DNA of 64,000 nt from positions 62,001-126,000 of the forward strand of contig NZ_MLAM01000006.1 of the NCBI RefSeq assembly GCF_002272825.1, read 5' to 3'. Shown here piece by piece: positions 1 to 8,356 of the stretch (the stretch's first letter is position 1; every line of letters begins with the position of its first letter). The notes under the pieces were generated by a model that worked only from the letters and a program-made list of their open reading frames with translations, made no database searches and was not told the DNA's origin. The position numbers and the translations under genes are program-made. This stretch comes from Helicobacter sp. 11S02596-1 (GTDB taxonomy: Bacteria; Campylobacterota; Campylobacteria; Campylobacterales; Helicobacteraceae).

Positions 1-435
1 ATTTTGCCCCCTATATTGGTGTTCATTGACACCCAAAACAAATGTCGGGGTTTCCTCATCATTGCTTGGTGCGGAGATGATGACTTTTTTGATACCTTTT
101 TGGATATGGTGAGCGACTTCTTTTTGGGTGAGAAATTTCCCTGAAGACTCGATAACCACATCCGCCCCACAGCGTGAAAAATCAAGCTCGGCTGGCTGGA
201 GACAAGAAAATGTCTTGACCTTTTTGCCATCGATAAAAAGCTCCCCATCTTCATAAGCGATAGGCTTTGGGAAACGCCGATGGGTGCTGTCGTGCTCAAG
301 CAAATAGGCGAGTATCTCCCAATCGCTTGTGTCATTGATACCTACAAGCTCTACATCATCACGACTAGCAATCACCCGTGCAATACTCCGTCCGAGTCTT
401 CCAAAACCATTGATGGCGATTTTTAATGTTGGCAT
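1..435 (-). CDS. gap: Glyceraldehyde-3-phosphate dehydrogenase, N-terminal part (cut by window edge)
   Basis: This reading frame runs leftward off the window, so only about 145 N-terminal residues are visible. It opens with MPTLKIAINGFGRLGRS, the NAD-binding Rossmann start (INGFGRLGR) of GAPDH, and continues with GINDTSD, LLEHDSTH, VVIESSGKF and the VIISAPSNDEETPTFVLGVN stretch that precedes the catalytic cysteine. The cysteine itself lies outside the window. The start is the ATG at 435-433 with an AAGGATG ribosome site just upstream. The enzyme oxidises glyceraldehyde-3-phosphate in glycolysis/gluconeogenesis in the cytoplasm. It is divergent from the Bax-inhibitor-like gene; about 145 bases separate the two starts and must hold both promoters. 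Confidence 0.93.
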   Translation of the reverse strand, partial: MPTLKIAINGFGRLGRSIARVIASRDDVELVGINDTSDWEILAYLLEHDSTHRRFPKPIAYEDGELFIDGKKVKTFSCLQPAELDFSRCGADVVIESSGKFLTQKEVAHHIQKGIKKVIISAPSNDEETPTFVLGVNEHQYRGQN

Positions 436-580
436 AGCTCATCCTTGTCTTTTGAGAGATTATGAAAATCATCGTGTTATTTTATCTCAAAGGTTGGATA
501 AAAAGCCACCGATTGGATTTACAATTTCTTGACACAAAAAGTGTATAGTTTCCCTCTAAAATCTTTAAAAAGGGGTTGAG

Positions 581-1276
581 ATGGGATTATATGATAGAAA
601 TTATATAAACGAAAAAGCCCAAAGTTATGGGAGTGCATTGAGCGAAACCGCATTGGTGAATTTTGTAAAAACAACTTACAAATTTTTTGCCGGCAGTTTG
701 TTGCTCGCAGCCATTGGGGCATTGATAGGTTTTCAGTATTTTGAAGCGGTTGTTGCGTATCGCTGGGTGTTTTTCATCGCTGAGATCGTTGCATTTTTTG
801 GGCTGATGTTTTCAAAAAGCAAGCCCGGCTTAAATGTTGCGATGTTGTTTATTTTTGCTTCATTATCTGGGGTTACGCTCGTTCCTTTGCTGGGATTTGT
901 GATAGCAAAATCTGGTGTCGGGGCGATCTGGCAGGCACTCGGGATGACAACGATTATTTTTGGGATTATGAGTATTTTTGCCCTCAAAACCAAATCCGAT
1001 TTGGCAAATATGGGGAAAATGCTTTTTATCGCCTTGATTGTGGTTGTGGTTTGTTCGTTGGTAAATATCTTTTTGGGTTCTCCTATCTTCCAAGCCGTGA
1101 TTGCCGGAGGCTGTGCGATATTATTTAGTCTCTATGTGGCTTATGATACGCAAAATATGGTTCGTGGATTATACGACAGCCCGGTTGATGCAGCCGTTGG
1201 CTTGTATTTGGATTTTTTAAACATCTTTATCTCTATATTGCAACTCATCGGTCTTTTTGGTGGCAAAGACGAATAA
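581..1276 (+). CDS. Bax inhibitor-1/YccA family integral membrane protein
   Basis: The 231-residue protein is almost wholly hydrophobic, with about seven membrane segments after a polar N-terminus of some 40 residues. The C-terminal part (SLYVAYDTQNMVRGLYDSPVDAAVGLYLDFLNIFISILQL) is the signature of the BI-1/YccA family, with conserved acidic residues in the last helices and the DAAVGLYLDFLNIF block. Family members sit in the inner membrane; proposed roles are a calcium/proton leak and modulation of FtsH, but the bacterial function is unsettled. The gene next to gap is also of this family in Helicobacter. AAGGGG lies 7 bases before the ATG. Its 3' end overlaps the next gene by 20 bases. Confidence 0.9.
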   Translation: MGLYDRNYINEKAQSYGSALSETALVNFVKTTYKFFAGSLLLAAIGALIGFQYFEAVVAYRWVFFIAEIVAFFGLMFSKSKPGLNVAMLFIFASLSGVTLVPLLGFVIAKSGVGAIWQALGMTTIIFGIMSIFALKTKSDLANMGKMLFIALIVVVVCSLVNIFLGSPIFQAVIAGGCAILFSLYVAYDTQNMVRGLYDSPVDAAVGLYLDFLNIFISILQLIGLFGGKDE

Positions 1277-1679
1277 CATTCCTAGCGTCCAAAGGATTTT
1301 GGACGCTAATCTCAATCGCCTCAAAGAGGGTATCCGTGTCATTGAGGATACCGCCAGATATCTTCAAAATGACAAAGACATCGCTTCTAGGCTCAAAGAC
1401 TTGAGGCACAAAGCGATTTTAAATCACAGCATTTCTCTTCTGGATAGTCGCAATACAATCACCGATGTCCTCAAAAAAACTACTTTATCAGAAACCCAAC
1501 GCAATGGTATCCATCAAATCGTGTGTGCGAATTTCAAACGAGCGCAAGAAAGCGCAAGAGTATTGGAAGAATACCTCAAGTGGGAAGATTTGAAACTTTT
1601 TGGGGAGAGTGAAAACTTCAAGCATATCCGCTATGAACTTTATAGCATTGAAAAAGAATTTGTATTAAAATATTTTTAG
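1257..1679 (+). CDS. ThiD2-like stand-alone domain protein (thiamine pathway, putative)
   Basis: This 140-residue protein contains RILDANLNRLKEGIRVIEDTARYL near the N-terminus, then LRHK and a second helical repeat, FKRAQESARVLEEYLK. I recognise this as the ThiD2-type domain that is fused to ThiE (thiamine-phosphate synthase) in some bacteria, where hydroxymethylpyrimidine-phosphate kinase activity has been proposed. Here it stands alone, without the ThiE barrel. No ATG is available at the start: the frame opens with consecutive TTG and GTG codons inside the end of the upstream membrane-protein gene, so translation is probably coupled. The thiamine role is inferred from the family only. Confidence 0.7.
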   Translation: MVAKTNNIPSVQRILDANLNRLKEGIRVIEDTARYLQNDKDIASRLKDLRHKAILNHSISLLDSRNTITDVLKKTTLSETQRNGIHQIVCANFKRAQESARVLEEYLKWEDLKLFGESENFKHIRYELYSIEKEFVLKYF

Positions 1680-1716
1680 GATTTTTGCTAAATTTGTAAG
1701 ATAAAATGTGCATATA

Positions 1717-1742
1717 AGGTGGGCTTGAAGCCCCGCCTTAAA
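1717..1742. terminator. Bidirectional terminator between convergent genes
   Basis: An imperfect inverted repeat (arms AAGGTGGGCT and AGCCCCGCCTT around a 3-base loop) lies between the stops of the convergent ThiD2-like and YdcH-like genes, with A/T runs on both sides. It is placed to end transcription from both directions. Confidence 0.55.
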
Positions 1743-1744
1743 AG

Positions 1745-1969
1745 TTATTGATTATTTTTACGATATTCCATAATCATCGCATATACTTCATCTTTGAGTT
1801 TGAGTTTCATTTTTTTCATCTGCTCAATCTCCAAATCCGTAGCTGGTTCGATACCCTTTTCAGCATTGATGATTTTTTGATCAAGCTCATTGTGTTCTGC
1901 AAAGATTTTTTCAAAATGCGCATTTTTGATTTTCAGCTGTGAAATTTCCTCTCGATACTCGTGAAACAT
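1745..1969 (-). CDS. Small YdcH/DUF465-family protein
   Basis: The 74-residue product (MFHEYREEISQLKIKNAHFEKIF, ending LKLKDEVYAMIMEYRKNNQ) is highly charged and predicted wholly helical with heptad-like spacing. The HxxFxxIFxxHNxLDxxI and LKxxKLxLKDExYxMI blocks are typical of the YdcH (DUF465) family of small coiled-coil proteins, which has no established function. The ATG at 1969 is preceded by GAGGAG at good spacing. It is a single-gene unit, convergent with the ThiD2-like gene. Confidence 0.8.
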   Translation of the reverse strand: MFHEYREEISQLKIKNAHFEKIFAEHNELDQKIINAEKGIEPATDLEIEQMKKMKLKLKDEVYAMIMEYRKNNQ

Positions 1970-2129
1970 TGCAAACTCCTCATTATTTTGTATTGGGTTT
2001 GCATTTTAAACCATTTTTCCCAATAAACCACTTAAAGAATGCAAGTTCGCCACTTCACAAGAAAAAATAAATTCACTTTAAACAAGATATTTTCTTGCCT
2101 AGCACCGCCCCCTATTGCAGCCCATCAAA

Positions 2130-3335
2130 TCAGGGATTATTTCCAAGCATTTCTTCTGCCTTTTTTAAAATATGCCTACCGATAGGGATACTTGATGTTG
2201 CTGCGGGCGATGGGGCATTGCAAACATTAATACTCCGCTGCGTGCAAACAAACAAAAAATCCTCAATCAATTCCCCCGTATCGCTCACAGCTTGCGCTCT
2301 CACACCCGCAGGATAGGGGAATAAATCTTGAATTTGTAACTCCGGACAATATTTTTGCACCAAATGCAAATACCCTTTTTTAAACAGGGAATTTTTCATT
2401 TCTTTCACGCCGGTTTTAAAATTTTTTTGAATAACTTTCAAAACCCCTTTATGCGTAAGCATTTCAAACAAATCTTTCAAACTAATATCTGTTTTTTCAT
2501 ACCCTTCACGCTTGAGTGCCAAAACCGCGTTGGGACCGACCGTTACACTCCCATTTATCATTCGTGTCAAATGCACCCCCAAAAATGGCACACCCGGCTC
2601 AGGTATCGGGTAGATCAAATGCTTCACGATGTCGTTACGAGAACTGCCAAGCTGGTAATATTCGCCCCGAAACGGGCAGATGACAAAATCTCTTTTTGCC
2701 CCTATCATCGAGACGATTTTATCAGAATACAGCCCCGCACAAGAAATCATATACTTGGTTTCAAACGTTTCAGATGGCGTGCAAATCGTGATACCTGAAG
2801 TATTTTCTGTGATTTTAACAACTTCACTTTTGTAGAAGATTTTCCCTCCTCTATCTTGAAAAATCTTTGCCATCGCACGGGTTACCTCAGCATAATCGGT
2901 AATCCCGCTAGCGGGGAAAAATATACCCCCAAGCCCTGTGATTTTGGGCTCTTTTTCTTTCAATGCTTTTTCATCTAACCAATACCTTTCTAACCCGTTG
3001 GCTTCTGTCCTTTCCCACAGGGCTTTCATACGTTGCATTTCAAGCTCGGTAGTAGCGACAAGGATTTTGCCACAGACATCAAATTTGATTTGATTTTGGG
3101 TGCAAAATTCTTTGATGAGGCGATTGCCCTCAAAGCAAAATTGGGCTTTGAGACTTCCGGGCGTGTAATAAACTCCTGCGTGGATAACCCCGCTATTATG
3201 CCCGCTCTGGTGCTTGGCAAGGGCATCTTCTTTTTCTAATAGCCCCACCTTTAAGCCGGGATACTTTTCTAAAAGTTGCATCGCTGTAGAAACCCCGATG
3301 ATACCCCCGCCGATAATAATAAAATCATACATCAT
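2130..3335 (-). CDS. lhgO: L-2-hydroxyglutarate dehydrogenase/oxidase (LhgO/LhgD, YgaF family)
   Basis: A 401-residue FAD-dependent oxidoreductase of the DAO superfamily. The N-terminus has the dinucleotide-binding motif DFIIIGGGIIGVSTA, followed by HQSGHNSGVIHAGVYYTPGSLKAQFC, which is diagnostic for L-2-hydroxyglutarate oxidases, and it ends with NAPSPAATSSIPIGRHI. It oxidises L-2-hydroxyglutarate to 2-oxoglutarate and passes electrons to quinones at the inner membrane. It follows the glutarate hydroxylase gene by only 8 bases, so the two form a glutarate-to-2-oxoglutarate operon. Two adjacent ATG codons (3335 and 3332) are possible starts; AGAGGG lies upstream of both. Confidence 0.9.
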   Translation of the reverse strand: MMYDFIIIGGGIIGVSTAMQLLEKYPGLKVGLLEKEDALAKHQSGHNSGVIHAGVYYTPGSLKAQFCFEGNRLIKEFCTQNQIKFDVCGKILVATTELEMQRMKALWERTEANGLERYWLDEKALKEKEPKITGLGGIFFPASGITDYAEVTRAMAKIFQDRGGKIFYKSEVVKITENTSGITICTPSETFETKYMISCAGLYSDKIVSMIGAKRDFVICPFRGEYYQLGSSRNDIVKHLIYPIPEPGVPFLGVHLTRMINGSVTVGPNAVLALKREGYEKTDISLKDLFEMLTHKGVLKVIQKNFKTGVKEMKNSLFKKGYLHLVQKYCPELQIQDLFPYPAGVRAQAVSDTGELIEDFLFVCTQRSINVCNAPSPAATSSIPIGRHILKKAEEMLGNNP

Positions 3336-3343
3336 CGATCCCT

Positions 3344-4300
3344 CTAACCTCTAGCACCGGGCTTGAAAGGGTTGGAAGTGAAATTGAAATACCCTCTTTG
3401 GCGCATTAGCTCTCGGCGTAGCTGGGGATGAGGCTCAAATTTATCTCTGCCGTGAAGCCAAAAAAGATTATTAATCAACAAAAAGCTCCCAATCGGGACA
3501 GGAAAAGAAAGTTTTGCACGACTATTTTCAAGACTATCGCCCATATCGGCTAAATAAATTCCCTCTTCATAATCTTTTGGCTGGACAAATTGATCGATAT
3601 AAAGCATTACGGGATTTCCTGAAGAATCGGTTTCAAACACCGGATGGAAAATCGTTTTGGGGACATTTTTGCTCGGCGGGGATTGCCATTTCATCGCTCT
3701 TTTTGCCAAAGGGTGGTTGAAAAAATGTTTCAAATCTTCCCAGTCATCCAAATGTAAGAGGGTAGAATTGCCCCCAACCATATTTTGCTCATCGATTTTA
3801 TACATTAGCACATAATCCGTTACTTCATCAACATAAGTCCCATCATTGTGGAGTTCAAGGGGCTTGTGGGGCTTCCGCAAATAGCTATCAGAATTATCTG
3901 TATTCACAACTGCCCATCGAGCATAAAACTGCCCACTCATCGAATCAAAATTTGATCTCCCTACCAAATGGACAAATGCTGTGGCGATTTTGACCATATC
4001 ATCGGCTTGCTCGGCTTTGTTGATGCCTTGAGGATGGACCAATAACGCACCCGTTTGTCTATCTGAAAGGCAGTCTTGGATGGCTTGCTTGAGTTTTTGT
4101 TCGCACAAATCATTGAGGATTTGACCAGCACGGAATCGCAAAAAAGACTTATACTCAAGTGCTTGGACCGGATAGATTGCCATCGCTTTTAAAAACTCGG
4201 TAACGATTTTTTCATCCAAACGCACATCAAGGAGTCGTGGGGAATATTGCGAAGGGGCAAAACAGAAACTTTTTTCTTGTAAGGTTGTAATTTTTTTCAT
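3344..4300 (-). CDS. glaH: Glutarate 2-hydroxylase (Fe(II)/2-oxoglutarate dioxygenase, CsiD family)
   Basis: The 318-residue protein belongs to the CsiD/GlaH family, which uses Fe(II), O2 and 2-oxoglutarate to hydroxylate glutarate to L-2-hydroxyglutarate. The iron ligands can be placed as H151 and D153 in [10 protein letters not shown] and H283 in FWLHGRDKF; the spacing equals that of the E. coli enzyme (His160, Asp162, His292, shifted by nine). It is the first gene of a two-gene unit with lhgO and lies divergent from a carboxylate transporter across about 300 bases of AT-rich DNA. Because the reaction needs oxygen, it fits a microaerophile rather than a strict anaerobe. I saw no upstream lysine-degradation gene here. 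Confidence 0.9.
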   Translation of the reverse strand: MKKITTLQEKSFCFAPSQYSPRLLDVRLDEKIVTEFLKAMAIYPVQALEYKSFLRFRAGQILNDLCEQKLKQAIQDCLSDRQTGALLVHPQGINKAEQADDMVKIATAFVHLVGRSNFDSMSGQFYARWAVVNTDNSDSYLRKPHKPLELHNDGTYVDEVTDYVLMYKIDEQNMVGGNSTLLHLDDWEDLKHFFNHPLAKRAMKWQSPPSKNVPKTIFHPVFETDSSGNPVMLYIDQFVQPKDYEEGIYLADMGDSLENSRAKLSFPVPIGSFLLINNLFWLHGRDKFEPHPQLRRELMRQRGYFNFTSNPFKPGARG

Positions 4301-4601
4301 TTTTTTTCCTTTTTATTGGGTTGCCTGAATATAATTTCACTTAATAAATTAAAATTAGCTTAAAAATAATTTTAATGATTTCTAGCAAAAAATTTGATTA
4401 TAATCACCAAAATAAAAATTAAAGTTTTACTTTAATACAATAAATATTCATAATTAATTCAATATTTATTCACAAAATATTCAAAAATCCCCTTGTTTGG
4501 CGGAATTAAAAAAAATAAAAAATATTGCTTGATTTTTAGATTTTTTATATTACTATATAAGTCTATTAGCTAAATAATCTAAATTCTAAAGGAGATTTAT
4601 T
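4301..4601. promoter_or_regulatory. AT-rich divergent promoter region
   Basis: About 300 bases without a gene separate the glutarate hydroxylase gene (leftward) from the transporter gene (rightward). The sequence is strongly AT-rich, with repeated TTTAAT/AATATT words and a TATATTACTATATAAG stretch about 45 bases before the transporter start that could supply a -10 box. No clear operator was identified. The two units probably share regulation because their products fit one pathway, but that is inference. Confidence 0.4.
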
Positions 4602-5801
4602 ATGTTTGGTTGGAATAGAAAACAATTTTTTACTGCATCATCTTGTTTTGGCGCTTGGACACTCGATGCGTTTGATTATTTCATCTTAGTATTTGTCTTA
4701 AGCCACATCGCAGAGGACTTTAATGCCGAGATTTCGCTCGTGAGTTATGCGCTAGTTTTGACATTGGTTTGCCGACCTTTGGGAGCATATTTGTTTGGCA
4801 AATATGCAGAAATTCACGGCAGAAAGCCTGTTTTGATGATGAATATCTTGGTATTTTCTGTCATTGAAATCTTGAGTGGTTTTACACCAAATCTTACCAT
4901 TTTCTTCATACTTCGGGCATTGTATGGGATTGCGATGGGTGGGGTTTGGGGAGTTTCTTCATCATTGGCGATGGAGACCATCCCTGATAGGGCTAGAGGC
5001 TTTATGTCGGGACTTTTTCAGGCTGGCTACCCTTTTGGCTATCTTATAGCTGGCGTTGTGTATGGGTATTTTTTCCAATATTTGGGCTGGCGAGGGATGT
5101 TTATGATAGGGGCAATCCCGATTTTACTGATCCCTTATATTTATTTCTTTGTAGAAGAATCCCCCATCTGGAAAGCTAACAATGCCAAAAACAAGAAATT
5201 TGATTTTCTAGCGAGTATCAAAACACACTACAAACTCGTTATTTACTTGGTTATATTGATGATAGCATTCAACTTTTTGAGTCACGGATCACAGGATTTA
5301 TACCCGACTTTTTTGAAAGAGCAAAAACATTTTGATGTCCGAACGATTGGAAATATTGCCATCGCTTACAACATCGCAGCGATTTTTGGTGGCATTTTCT
5401 TTGGGAGTTTGTCAGAAAAAATTGGGCGCAAAAAAGCGATTTCAATCGCTTGTATTTTAGTCATCCCCGCTACGTATTTATGGGCATATGGCGATACGGT
5501 ATTGGCATTGACTATCGGGGCTTGCATAATGCAGATTATGGTGCAAGGGGCGTGGGGCGTTATCCCAACTTACCTGAATGAAAATGTGCCCTCACATACC
5601 CGCTCCACACTACCAGGGTTGATCTACCAGCTTGGCAATGTTATCGCCTCGGCGAATGCGTTGATACAAACAAAAACAGCCGAGTCTATGGGGAACAATT
5701 ATGCCGTGGTAATGTCGATAATCATCGTTGTTGTTGCTTTTGTCATCATTGTTTTGATTCCTTTTGGAAAAGAGACAAAAGGGACTGATCTCCATCACTA
5801 A
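4602..5801 (+). CDS. MFS carboxylate transporter, SHS (lactate/sialate:H+ symporter) type
   Basis: A 399-residue, 12-helix major facilitator protein. The start (ASSCFGAWTLDAFDYFILVFVLSHIA) and the block RALYGIAMGGVWGVSSSLAMETIPDRARGFMSGLFQAGYPFGYL match the sialate:H+ symporter subfamily, whose bacterial and fungal members move lactate, pyruvate and related carboxylates. The cytoplasmic loop 2-3 motif appears as GKYAEIHGRKPVL and again as GSLSEKIGRKKAIS in the second half. AAAGGAG lies 8 bases before the ATG. Lying divergent from the glutarate/2-hydroxyglutarate genes, it may import glutarate or a hydroxy-acid; the substrate is not shown by the sequence. Confidence 0.85.
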   Translation: MFGWNRKQFFTASSCFGAWTLDAFDYFILVFVLSHIAEDFNAEISLVSYALVLTLVCRPLGAYLFGKYAEIHGRKPVLMMNILVFSVIEILSGFTPNLTIFFILRALYGIAMGGVWGVSSSLAMETIPDRARGFMSGLFQAGYPFGYLIAGVVYGYFFQYLGWRGMFMIGAIPILLIPYIYFFVEESPIWKANNAKNKKFDFLASIKTHYKLVIYLVILMIAFNFLSHGSQDLYPTFLKEQKHFDVRTIGNIAIAYNIAAIFGGIFFGSLSEKIGRKKAISIACILVIPATYLWAYGDTVLALTIGACIMQIMVQGAWGVIPTYLNENVPSHTRSTLPGLIYQLGNVIASANALIQTKTAESMGNNYAVVMSIIIVVVAFVIIVLIPFGKETKGTDLHH

Positions 5802-5970
5802 AAACAAGGGCTACAATGCCCTTTGTCGGACCTCAAAAAGCCCATAAATACAGCAGATAGTATTTTATACTCTAAAGAGACTTGATATGAGAACACAGAG
5901 TCTGCCCGAATTTTGGAATAAATTTGATGGCGGGCAGAGAGCTTTGAGAAAAAAGCGGGGATTTATCAAT

Positions 5971-6158
5971 GGGTGGGCAGGTGAAAGCGTAGTGGGCTTG
6001 GGTTTGCTAGCAGATAAGATTTCCGAACCTATAAAACCTATCTCCAATATTCAAGGCAAGCTTAAATATGAGATGGTAACTTTAGGAATGGAGCAAGATT
6101 TCATATCTTGCGGAGTGGTCTTCAGGTTTAATTTTTTCTCTGAAAAATTAAACCGAGT
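5971..6158 (-). repeat. Covarying-hairpin element, one unit with tail (leftward)
   Basis: Read on the minus strand this is one full copy of the dispersed family. It starts ACTCG at 6158, followed by hairpin 1 (GGTTTAATTTTT / AAAAAATTAAACC), CTGAAGACC, hairpin 2 (CAAGAT / ATCTTG), TTCCTAAAG, hairpin 3 (ATCTC / GAGAT outer pair) and the tail AAATCTTATCTGCTAGCAAA, ending near GCCCACCC. It fills most of the 530-base gap between the two transporter genes. An open frame across it on the plus strand (5887-6201) appears to be only a by-product of the repeat. Confidence 0.85.
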
Positions 6159-6333
6159 TCAAAATAATGTTACTAATCTTCAACAATATATTATAAATTG
6201 AGAATTATAGTAACAAAATATTCAGAATCAACCACGCTAAAAGCAAAAATACACCAATTCTTGTGTTAGTATCTTAGTATATTCTTGCGATAGGCCATCG
6301 AACGAATAAAAAATATTGACGTAAGGAGTTGTG

Positions 6334-6900
6334 ATGAATGATATAAAATTAGCTAACCCTGCACCTTTGGGGTTGATGGGTTTTGGAATGACAACAATTT
6401 TGCTAAATCTCCATAACATAGGGCTTTTTGCCCTTGATGGCATTATCCTTGCTATGGGAATCTTCTATGGGGGTATCGCACAATTTTGCGCCGGCTTGCT
6501 TGAATACAAAAAGGGCAATACCTTTGGGCTGACGGCATTTATGTCTTATGGGACTTTTTGGCTGGTGTTGGTGGCTATTTTGCTAATGCCAAAGATGGGC
6601 TTGAGCGAGGCGGTCAATCCGCAATTTTTGGGTGTTTTTTTAGCTTTGTGGGGGATATTTAGCTTATTGATGTTTTTTGCCACACTCAAAGGGGCCAAAA
6701 TGTTACAATTTGTATTTTTAACTCTGGTTGTATTGTTTGCGCTTCTAGCGGTTGGTAATATCACAGGCAGTCAAGGCACTATTGTTGTTGCTGGTTGGAT
6801 TGGTATCGTGTGTGGTGGGAGTGCCTTCTATCTCGCAATGGCTCAGGTGCTAAATGAGCAGTTTGCTCGCATCGTATTTCCCATTGGTGAAGCGAACTAA
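6334..6900 (+). CDS. satP: Acetate uptake transporter, SatP/GPR1-FUN34-YaaH family
   Basis: The 188-residue product has six membrane helices and begins with the family signature NPAPLGLMGFGMTTILLNLHN, followed by GIFYGGIAQFCAGLLEYKKGNTFG and SYGTFWLVL. These inner-membrane proteins carry acetate and succinate with protons. I chose the ATG at 6334 over the GTG three bases earlier, because AAGGAG (6323-6328) is then 5 bases away. It stands alone, bounded on both sides by covarying-hairpin elements. With the SHS transporter upstream, the region suggests organic acids as carbon source. Confidence 0.92.
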   Translation: MNDIKLANPAPLGLMGFGMTTILLNLHNIGLFALDGIILAMGIFYGGIAQFCAGLLEYKKGNTFGLTAFMSYGTFWLVLVAILLMPKMGLSEAVNPQFLGVFLALWGIFSLLMFFATLKGAKMLQFVFLTLVVLFALLAVGNITGSQGTIVVAGWIGIVCGGSAFYLAMAQVLNEQFARIVFPIGEAN

Positions 6901-6974
6901 TTTGTCCGAAAAAGTAACTTTTATTTGGGAAATAAAATTAGAGATTACCCGCTCCCTTAGCGGGTGAGATGTCA

Positions 6975-7288
6975 AGGTGTAGTAGGCTTGGTTTGAAGAT
7001 AATTCGGGATTTTTTGGTGTCTTTAAATCTAAATCTTAGAAACTAGGTTGATGATGAAGCGAGCTTGGCGAAGCTTCAGAATAACCTAATAACTTTAGGA
7101 ACGAAGCAAGATTTCACATCTTGTGGAGTAGTCTTCAGATTCACGGCGTGAATCAAGTGAAACACATAAGTGGAAACCTATCTTGAACGCACAGCCTCTG
7201 GCTGGGTGTGAGATGGTTGCTTTAGGAGCAAACACCGATTCAATCGGTGGAAGCGGTCTTCAGATTCAGTTTAAAAACTGAATCGAGT
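6975..7288 (-). repeat. Covarying-hairpin elements, two tandem units (leftward)
   Basis: Two copies in tandem, both on the minus strand. The first begins ACTCG at 7288, with hairpin 1 GATTCAGTTT / AAACTGAATC, then GAAGACC-GC, hairpin 2 CACCGATT / AATCGGTG, GC-TCCTAAAG and an ACACCCAGCC-type hairpin 3. The second begins near 7160 as a variant ACTTG with hairpin 1 GATTCAC / GTGAATC, GAAGACT-AC, hairpin 2 CAAGAT / ATCTTG, GT-TCCTAAAG, and a hairpin 3 of the AGGTTATT / AATAACCT-like class. A worn tail follows to about 6975. These fill the gap after satP. Confidence 0.85.
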
Positions 7289-7328
7289 CCGCATAATGAA
7301 AACCGAATAAAAAAATAAATAAATCGAA

Positions 7329-8348
7329 TTAAAATGAATCAAACACCATTTTTTGCACCCTGCGGATAATATCTTGCGTGATGTGTTGTGCGCCTTTTTC
7401 GTTGGGGTGGATTTCATCGCCAAAATAGCTATCATCCATCGCTTCAAAATCGTTTAATATAAACAAGTCATCTTTTTTTGGAGCGGATTTTTTGAGATCT
7501 TGGATAACCATATCAAAATCTTGCTTGTTTTTTTCGCTTAGTGTCTGGAGTGAGTAGGCTTTCATTGGCATTAGATAGATAGCGACTTTGATACCATTTT
7601 GTTGGGCGAGCTTGACGATGGATTGAAAATAAAATTCGGTTAGATCATCTTTGCTTCTAGTGGATAAAAATGCTTCCATATTGATTTTGTCATTGTTCCT
7701 GCCCCCTACATACTCGATTCCTAAAGTGTTTTTAGCTTTTTTATAATTTTTATAATTTGTCCAAAAACCATAAATAAAAAAACTTTTTAATATTTCAGGC
7801 ATATAGTTTTTCAAGTTCAACATATGGCTTACATAAACATAAGGCAAAAACATCGAATCACAAGGAAGCCCAGCAATCTCATAACAGCGATTAAACTTTT
7901 TGGCATTTTGCAATATTTCATTAAAATCTGTTTGATTTAAAAGATAAAATCCATAAACATTATCAATCAAAACATTAGGTTTTGCCTCTTGAAATAAATA
8001 ACCTTGTTGGTAAGAGATGATTATCAAAGCGGGTTTTTTGCCACTATCAAGATATTTTTTTAACACATAATAGCCAATTATAGGACCATTTGCCGTGATA
8101 GCTAGATTGATAGCGGTTCGATTGGTTTGAGAAGCAAAATCCTTGGGAATAAAAGAACTTTTTACCACAGAATCCCCAATAGCAAGCACATCATAAGCCT
8201 CGGGGCTAGCAGTTGCATCCAAAACGAACTTCCTTAGGACTTCAGACACATCATAGCCCCATTTGCCAGTAAGCGCATAGAGCAAAAGCCCTGCATATAG
8301 CGCCATCGCCACGCCACTTGCCAAGACAAAAAAACGCCTTTTTTTCAT
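7329..8348 (-). CDS. Membrane-anchored SGNH-hydrolase-like protein (O-acetylation partner)
   Basis: A 339-residue protein with one N-terminal membrane segment (FFVLASGVAMALYAGLLLYAL), the rest predicted periplasmic. It carries an SGNH-type serine motif, LAIGDSVVKSS, and the late Asp-His block GDEIHPNEKG, both expected for this fold. It lies 8 bases after the MBOAT acyltransferase gene, an arrangement like PatA/PatB and AlgI/AlgJ-AlgX, in which the SGNH protein places the acetyl group on a periplasmic polymer. The acceptor (peptidoglycan or a glycan) cannot be read from the sequence. The ATG at 8348 has AAGGG 5 bases upstream; a GTG lies just before it. Confidence 0.75.
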   Translation of the reverse strand: MKKRRFFVLASGVAMALYAGLLLYALTGKWGYDVSEVLRKFVLDATASPEAYDVLAIGDSVVKSSFIPKDFASQTNRTAINLAITANGPIIGYYVLKKYLDSGKKPALIIISYQQGYLFQEAKPNVLIDNVYGFYLLNQTDFNEILQNAKKFNRCYEIAGLPCDSMFLPYVYVSHMLNLKNYMPEILKSFFIYGFWTNYKNYKKAKNTLGIEYVGGRNNDKINMEAFLSTRSKDDLTEFYFQSIVKLAQQNGIKVAIYLMPMKAYSLQTLSEKNKQDFDMVIQDLKKSAPKKDDLFILNDFEAMDDSYFGDEIHPNEKGAQHITQDIIRRVQKMVFDSF

Positions 8349-8356
8349 CACAACCC

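Noticed and set aside
5887-6201. 104-residue open frame after the SHS transporter, containing KYEMVTLG, which recalls the start of an HsdS recognition domain
   Set aside because: It runs through a hairpin element in reverse. Other copies of the element have stops or other frames at the same place, and stem changes follow pairing, not codons.
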